Assembly (NCBI GenBank): GCA_963838775.1
Contig: CAWISP010000026.1
Coordinates: forward strand, 1-64,000
Source of the DNA: Chersky-840 sp963838775
Lineage (GTDB): Bacteria; Actinomycetota; Acidimicrobiia; Acidimicrobiales; UBA8190
DNA: 64,000 bases
Reading direction: 5' to 3'
Translations under genes and position numbers: made by a program
The notes under the pieces: generated by a model
Seen by the model: the letters and a program-made list of their open reading frames with translations, nothing else
Told to the model about the DNA's origin: nothing
Database searches by the model: none
In this document: positions 60,129-64,000 of the stretch, in pieces
How positions within the stretch are numbered: the first letter of the stretch is position 1
How the letters are laid out: each line of letters begins with the position of its first letter

Positions 60129-61219
60129 TGACACACGAAGTGCGTGGCGTCGTGGCGCTGTCCAAGGGCGCACCGGTGTCGCTCGAGACGGTGCTCGTCC
60201 CCGACCCCGGCCCGGGCGAGGCGCTCGTGGACGTGAAGGCGTGTGGCGTGTGCCACACCGACCTGCACTACCGCGAGGGGGGCATCAACGACGACTTCCC
60301 CTTCCTCCTGGGCCACGAGGCGGCCGGGGTGGTGGAGTCGGTGGGCCCCGACGTGACGTCGGTCGAGCTCGGGGACTTCGTCATCCTCAACTGGCGGGCG
60401 GTGTGCGGCGAGTGCCGGTCGTGTCGCCGGGGGCGCCCGTGGTACTGCTTCTCCACGCACAACGCCACCCAGAAGATGACGCTCGCCGACGGCACCGTGC
60501 TCTCCCCCGCTCTCGGCATCGGCGCCTTCGCCAAGAAGACCCTCGTGGCGGCCGGCCAATGCACCAAAGTCGACCCCCGCGCCCGTCCCGAGGCGGCCGG
60601 CCTCCTCGGCTGCGGGGTGATGGCGGGTCTCGGGGCGGCCATGTTCACGGGCGAGGTCGGCCTCGGTGACTCGGTGGCAGTGTTCGGATGCGGCGGCGTG
60701 GGGTGCGCGGCGGTGGCGGGCTCGGTCCTGGCGGGCGCGTCGCGGGTCATCGCCGTCGACCTCGATCCGAAGAAGCTCGCATTGGCCGTGCACTTCGGCG
60801 CCACCGACACCGTCGACGCCTCGGACGGTGATCCCGTGGAGAAGGTGCGCGCCCTGACCGGTGGCAACGGGGCCGACGTGTGCATCGAAGCGGTGGGCAA
60901 CCCCAAGGTGATGGAGCAGGCGTTCTTCGCCCGCGATCTCGCCGGCACGCTCGTGCAGGTGGGGGTGCCGACCCCCGACATGCGCATCGATCTACCCATG
61001 ATCGAATTCTTCGGACGCGGCGGCCGGCTCAAGCCCAGCTGGTACGGGGACTGCCTGCCCTCGAGGGACTTCCCCGTGCTCATCGACCTCTACCTCCAGG
61101 GACGACTCGACCTCGACGGCTTCGTGTCCGAGACGATCCCCCTCACGGGTGTGGAGGACGCCTTCCATCGGATGGAGCGCGGCGAGGTGCTGCGCTCGGT
61201 CGTGGTCATCGACTCCTGA
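60128..61219 (+). CDS. mscR: S-(hydroxymethyl)mycothiol dehydrogenase
   Basis: Zinc-dependent class III alcohol dehydrogenase that oxidises the formaldehyde-mycothiol adduct to S-formylmycothiol with NAD. 363 residues from ATG 60128. VKACGVCHTDLHYREGGIND (catalytic zinc Cys), FPFLLGHEAAGVVESVG (His-Glu), LNWRAVCGECRSCRRGRPWY (structural zinc Cys cluster), QKMTLADGTVLSPALGIGAF, and the NAD fold VAVFGCGGVGCAAVAGSVLA. The GGIND and TQKMT-type motifs are typical of this enzyme rather than glutathione-type FDH. Co-translated with the Rieske gene and followed 5 bp later by an MBL hydrolase. Confidence 0.93.
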   Translation: MTHEVRGVVALSKGAPVSLETVLVPDPGPGEALVDVKACGVCHTDLHYREGGINDDFPFLLGHEAAGVVESVGPDVTSVELGDFVILNWRAVCGECRSCRRGRPWYCFSTHNATQKMTLADGTVLSPALGIGAFAKKTLVAAGQCTKVDPRARPEAAGLLGCGVMAGLGAAMFTGEVGLGDSVAVFGCGGVGCAAVAGSVLAGASRVIAVDLDPKKLALAVHFGATDTVDASDGDPVEKVRALTGGNGADVCIEAVGNPKVMEQAFFARDLAGTLVQVGVPTPDMRIDLPMIEFFGRGGRLKPSWYGDCLPSRDFPVLIDLYLQGRLDLDGFVSETIPLTGVEDAFHRMERGEVLRSVVVIDS

Positions 61220-61224
61220 CGGCG

Positions 61225-61860
61225 GTGCCCTCTCCCTTGCGGATCGACCTCGTCCGGACCAACGGGACCTTCTCCCTGGACGGCCAGGACTTCGAGGTGG
61301 AGAACAACGTGTGGCTGGTGGGCAATGACGACCAGGTCATCGTCGTCGACGCCGCCCACGACGACGCCCCCATCCGCGCCGCCCTCGGGGACCGTGCGCT
61401 CCTGCTCATCGTGTCGACCCACGGGCACAACGACCACATCAACGCGGCCGAGGAGCTGTCGCAGCGCACCGGCGCCCCGGTGGCCCTGCATCCCGACGAC
61501 GACGCGCTGTGGGACACCGTCTATCCGCGACACCAGCCCGACCACGCGTTGTCCGACGGGGAGCAGCTGCCGGTGGGCGAGCACCGGCTGACCGTGATCC
61601 ACACCCCGGGCCATTCGCCCGGTGGCGTCTGCCTCTACGACGCCCGCTGCGGGGTGCTGTTCTCGGGCGACACCTTGTTCCAAGGAGGGCCCGGCGCCAC
61701 GGGACGGTCATTCTCGAGCTTCCCCACCATCATCGAGTCGATCCGTACGCGACTGCTCACCCTGCCTGCCGCCACCATGGTGCACCCCGGACACGGCGCC
61801 GACACCACCATCGGCGCCGAGGCACCGCACCTCGACGAGTGGATCGCAAGGGGACACTGA
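61225..61860 (+). CDS. MBL fold hydrolase, likely S-formylmycothiol/thioester hydrolase
   Basis: Glyoxalase II-like enzyme, 211 residues from GTG 61225. IVSTHGHNDHINAAEELSQR (HxHxDH), HTPGHSPGGVCLYD, LFSGDTLFQGGPGATGRSFS and the last His in ATMVHPGHGADTTIG. In actinobacteria a gene of this type regularly follows mscR; hydrolysis of S-formylmycothiol to formate is the family hypothesis, not shown here. Its stop abuts the cupin start. Confidence 0.88.
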   Translation: MPSPLRIDLVRTNGTFSLDGQDFEVENNVWLVGNDDQVIVVDAAHDDAPIRAALGDRALLLIVSTHGHNDHINAAEELSQRTGAPVALHPDDDALWDTVYPRHQPDHALSDGEQLPVGEHRLTVIHTPGHSPGGVCLYDARCGVLFSGDTLFQGGPGATGRSFSSFPTIIESIRTRLLTLPAATMVHPGHGADTTIGAEAPHLDEWIARGH

Positions 61861-62226
61861 GTGGGCCCGTCCATCGAGGGAAAGGGTGACACCGAGGGAG
61901 CGAGGCGGATCACCGGGGCGGGACGGTTCACGCGTCCCGAGCCGGGGAAAACGCACTGGGTCGAGCACCTGCGCAGCGCGCACCTCAGCGTGGGCACGTA
62001 CTCGATGACGCCGGGAGGTCCCGACGACCAGGTCCCGCACACCGAGGACGAGGTCTACGTCATCACCACCGGGCGCGGCCGGCTGTTGACGTCGTCCGGG
62101 CACATAGGGGTCGCGCCCGGTCACGTCGTCTACGTCCCTGCCGGAGAGCCCCACAGCTTCGTCGACATCACCGAGGACTTCGCGGCTGTCGTGGTGTTCG
62201 CCCCGCCCGAGGTCGAGCTCTCGTAG
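61861..62226 (+). CDS. cupin domain protein
   Basis: A 121-residue single-domain cupin starting with GTG directly after the MBL stop. Cupin motif 1: VPHTEDEVYVITTGRGRLL (His and Glu ligands); motif 2: PGHVVYVPAGEPHSFVDITE (His). Metal-binding barrel, so an isomerase, sensor or small dioxygenase. Placed within the formaldehyde unit, but its job there is unknown. Confidence 0.85.
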   Translation: MGPSIEGKGDTEGARRITGAGRFTRPEPGKTHWVEHLRSAHLSVGTYSMTPGGPDDQVPHTEDEVYVITTGRGRLLTSSGHIGVAPGHVVYVPAGEPHSFVDITEDFAAVVVFAPPEVELS

Positions 62227-62290
62227 CGCCCGTTCGGGGGCCGGGGCGGCCCTTTGGGTGCCGGTGGGCGCAGTGGAGCATGATCGGGCC

Positions 62291-63220
62291 ATGCGAATCG
62301 GACTCCAGATCCCCAATTTCACCATCGGCGTTCCCGACGACCAGCTCTTCGAGGCCGTGGCCCAGCAGGCGGTGACCGCCGAGGAGTCGGGCTTCGAGTC
62401 CCTGTGGGTGATGGACCACTTCTACCAACTCCCCGCGCTGGGCGGTCCCACCCAGCCCATGCTGGAGTCCTACACGCTGCTCGGTGGTCTCGCGGCGCGC
62501 ACCAGCCGCATCATGTTGGGCACCTTGGTGACCGGGGTCACGTACCGCAATCCGGCGCTTTTGGCCAAGATCGTCACGACCCTCGACGTCATCAGCGCCG
62601 GGCGGGCCATGCTCGGGATCGGCGCGGCCTGGTACGACGTCGAGCACGAAGGACTCGGGGTGGAGTTCCCCGCCGCCGGCGAGCGCCTCGACCGGCTCGA
62701 GGAGGCGGTGCAGATCTGCCGGGCGATGTTCCGCGACGACGTCGTCACCTTCTATGGTCGGTACTACTCGGTACACGAGGCGAGGAACCTGCCCCGCCCC
62801 GTCCGGCCCGGCGGGCCGCCCATCCTCATCGGAGGAGGCGGAGAAAAGCGCACGCTGCGTCTGGTGGCGAAGTACGCCGACTACTGCAACATCTTCGGGG
62901 ACGAGGCCAGCATCCGGCACAAGGTGGCCGTCCTGCACGAGCACTGCGAGGCCGTCGGGCGCGACCCGGCGTCGATCACGATCAGCCGCCTGGCCACGCT
63001 CGTCATCACCGACACCGCCGAGGAGTCGAGAGCAACGCTGGAGCTCCTCGGCAGCATCGAAGGAATGGAGCCCGGCGCCTTCAACGTGGGGACCGAGGAC
63101 GAGATCCTGGCCCAGCTCGAAGAGCTGGCCGCGGCGGGGGTCGAGTACTTCATCTTCAACATGCCGACGTCCGGCGTCGACGCCGTGCGCCGCGCTGGAG
63201 GTCTGCTGGCGGGACGCTAG
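62291..63220 (+). CDS. LLM class F420-dependent oxidoreductase
   Basis: Luciferase-like TIM-barrel enzyme, 309 residues from ATG 62291. RIGLQIPNFTIGVPDDQLFE, GFESLWVMDHFYQLPALGGP, TSRIMLGTLVTGVTYRNPAL, DVISAGRAMLGIGAAWYDVE, PPILIGGGGEKRTLRLVAKY. This matches the TIGR03560-like F420 group common in actinobacteria. F420 use is inferred from the family. 64 bp after the cupin, so it may belong to the same operon. Its stop overlaps the convergent RDD gene by 4 bp. Confidence 0.9.
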   Translation: MRIGLQIPNFTIGVPDDQLFEAVAQQAVTAEESGFESLWVMDHFYQLPALGGPTQPMLESYTLLGGLAARTSRIMLGTLVTGVTYRNPALLAKIVTTLDVISAGRAMLGIGAAWYDVEHEGLGVEFPAAGERLDRLEEAVQICRAMFRDDVVTFYGRYYSVHEARNLPRPVRPGGPPILIGGGGEKRTLRLVAKYADYCNIFGDEASIRHKVAVLHEHCEAVGRDPASITISRLATLVITDTAEESRATLELLGSIEGMEPGAFNVGTEDEILAQLEELAAAGVEYFIFNMPTSGVDAVRRAGGLLAGR

Positions 63221-64000
63221 AGCGGCTGGGGCTCCCCGGACGGGGGGTTCCCGGACATGAGGTCGTTGATGACGATCGTGTCCGCCACCTTGTCGTGGAG
63301 GCACTGGCGCTTGTCGTCCCACAGGCACCACAGCGGATCGAGCAATCCGGCATAGCTGAGCAGTCCCATGCCGAAGCGGAACGAACTCCTCGCCAGGGCA
63401 CGGCCCACCGTGATCTTTGATCCGTCCATCCGCACAGGCCGGATGTGGAGCCACCGCTTGCCGAGCGTCCGGCCATAGCGCGCCGTTGCGAAGGTCTCGT
63501 AGGCCACCCCGATCAGACCGGTAACCAAGGCACAACCCAACACCACGACATAGATCCAGATGATCCCGGGGACCGGAGCGTTGCCGTTGGAGTTGGGGTA
63601 GTCGGTCTTCGGGAAGATCGGACCCACGTGGGGGGCCACGACAGGAATCGCGATCGCGCCCAGGACGATCATCACGCCGAAGAGCAACAGCCAGTCGAGG
63701 AGCTGGGCGGCGAGGCGTCGGCCCGGCTCGGCGAGCGCGCCGGGACCGGTATGCGGCCTCCCCAGTTGGGCGCCCTTCCACAGAGGCGACCACGCGCCGT
63801 ATCCCGGGGGCACCCATCCCGGATATCCGGACGATGGGCCGGTGCCCGGATATTGAGGTTGGGCCTGGTAGTGAGGCTGAGGCTGGTAATGAGGCTGAGG
63901 CTGGTAATGAGGCGCGGGTGGGGGCGCCACGTGGTCGGTCCAGGCCGTGCCGTCGAAGTACCGCAGCCCGCCCGAGCCGGCGGGATCGGCGAACCAACCC
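63217..64000 (-). CDS. RDD family membrane protein with DUF2510, partial at window edge
   Basis: The frame is open through the right edge, so the start lies outside. The visible N-terminal part GWFADPAGSGGLRYFDGTAW is a DUF2510 motif. Next comes a repeat of HYQPQP (18-bp units around 63866-63911) and a Pro/Gly-rich linker. The RDD domain follows: GRRLAAQLLDWLLLFGVMIV (first helix with Arg and Asp), a second helix VPGIIWIYVVVLGCALVTGL, TLGKRWLHIRPVRMDG, and DPLWCLWDDKRQCLHDKVAD. RDD proteins are membrane proteins of unclear, possibly ion-transport, role. A start at GTG 63930 would remove DUF2510 and is unlikely. Confidence 0.88.
   Translation of the reverse strand, partial: GWFADPAGSGGLRYFDGTAWTDHVAPPPAPHYQPQPHYQPQPHYQAQPQYPGTGPSSGYPGWVPPGYGAWSPLWKGAQLGRPHTGPGALAEPGRRLAAQLLDWLLLFGVMIVLGAIAIPVVAPHVGPIFPKTDYPNSNGNAPVPGIIWIYVVVLGCALVTGLIGVAYETFATARYGRTLGKRWLHIRPVRMDGSKITVGRALARSSFRFGMGLLSYAGLLDPLWCLWDDKRQCLHDKVADTIVINDLMSGNPPSGEPQPL

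Noticed and set aside
56766..60173. Very long open frame (over 1,100 codons) on the minus strand
   Set aside because: It lies antisense to the HtrA, hydrolase, LysM and Rieske genes, all of which have full motifs. Its translation is a low-complexity Arg/His/Gly product, an effect of high GC codon use.
1..64000. tRNA, rRNA, insertion sequence or prophage
   Set aside because: I looked for transposase and integrase motifs, terminal inverted repeats and tRNA-like cloverleafs by eye and found none that stand up; a dedicated tRNA and mobile-element scan would be decisive.

Overview
This is a high-GC bacterial window. The actinobacterial signature is strong. It has an S-(hydroxymethyl)mycothiol dehydrogenase, and mycothiol is an actinobacterial thiol. 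It also has a LigD-type repair ligase, luciferase/F420-like oxidoreductases, Tat lipoproteins, proline-rich membrane-anchored proteins and many GTG starts with GTGA stop/start overlaps. The many Rieske, SDR, LLM and acyl-CoA genes fit an environmental actinobacterium. Acidimicrobiia is my inference, not something the sequence proves. I saw no rRNA, tRNA, CRISPR array, transposase or phage gene.

Layout. 1-5.4 kb is gene-poor and looks less GC-rich: a TetR regulator, a secreted beta-helix protein, a small repeat lipoprotein and an ABC-2 permease. 5.5-11.5 kb holds a translationally coupled kinase/DUF6285 pair resembling LvaAB, a divergent DUF7064-like gene, a methyltransferase fused to a MUG-type DNA glycosylase, another methyltransferase and a membrane-anchored protein. 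11.4-13.4 kb is a DrrAB-like exporter. 13.5-18.1 kb is a sugar ABC importer (binding protein, ATPase, permease) with a Gfo/Idh/MocA dehydrogenase. 18.3-24.9 kb is mixed: EEP nuclease, two hypotheticals, HDAC-like deacetylase, MBL hydrolase, esterase. 24.9-28.4 kb has two divergent c-di-GMP genes. 28.4-30.7 kb encodes a fused 2-oxoacid dehydrogenase E1 with a free lipoyl domain. 31.3-39.6 kb (minus) is a catabolic operon: KSTD-like flavoprotein, Rieske oxygenase, acyl-CoA ligase, berberine-bridge-like oxidase, D-aminoacylase-like hydrolase. 39.6-42.2 kb (plus): SDR, P-loop kinase, SRPBCC, AhpD-like. 42.2-49.4 kb (minus) is a tightly coupled operon: MFS, LLM monooxygenase, alpha/beta hydrolase, SDR, VOC, MetE-like protein, aldo/keto reductase. 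49.5-52.7 kb: LigD split over two genes, and a PqqC/TenA-like gene. 53.0-55.3 kb: a secreted Tat/DUF4331/His-rich module. 55.5-58.7 kb: HtrA-like protease, hydrolase, LysM transglycosylase. 58.8-63.2 kb: Rieske oxygenase, mscR, MBL hydrolase, cupin and LLM, read as a demethylation plus formaldehyde-clearance unit. An RDD gene runs off the right edge.

Two features cut across the window. First, eight genes carry nine apparent one-base indels, most at short G/C runs. In every case correcting one base per site restores a full-length family member, so sequence error is the simplest explanation. Second, short tandem repeats recur: in-frame multiples of 3 inside genes, 14- and 17-bp units between or at the ends of genes.
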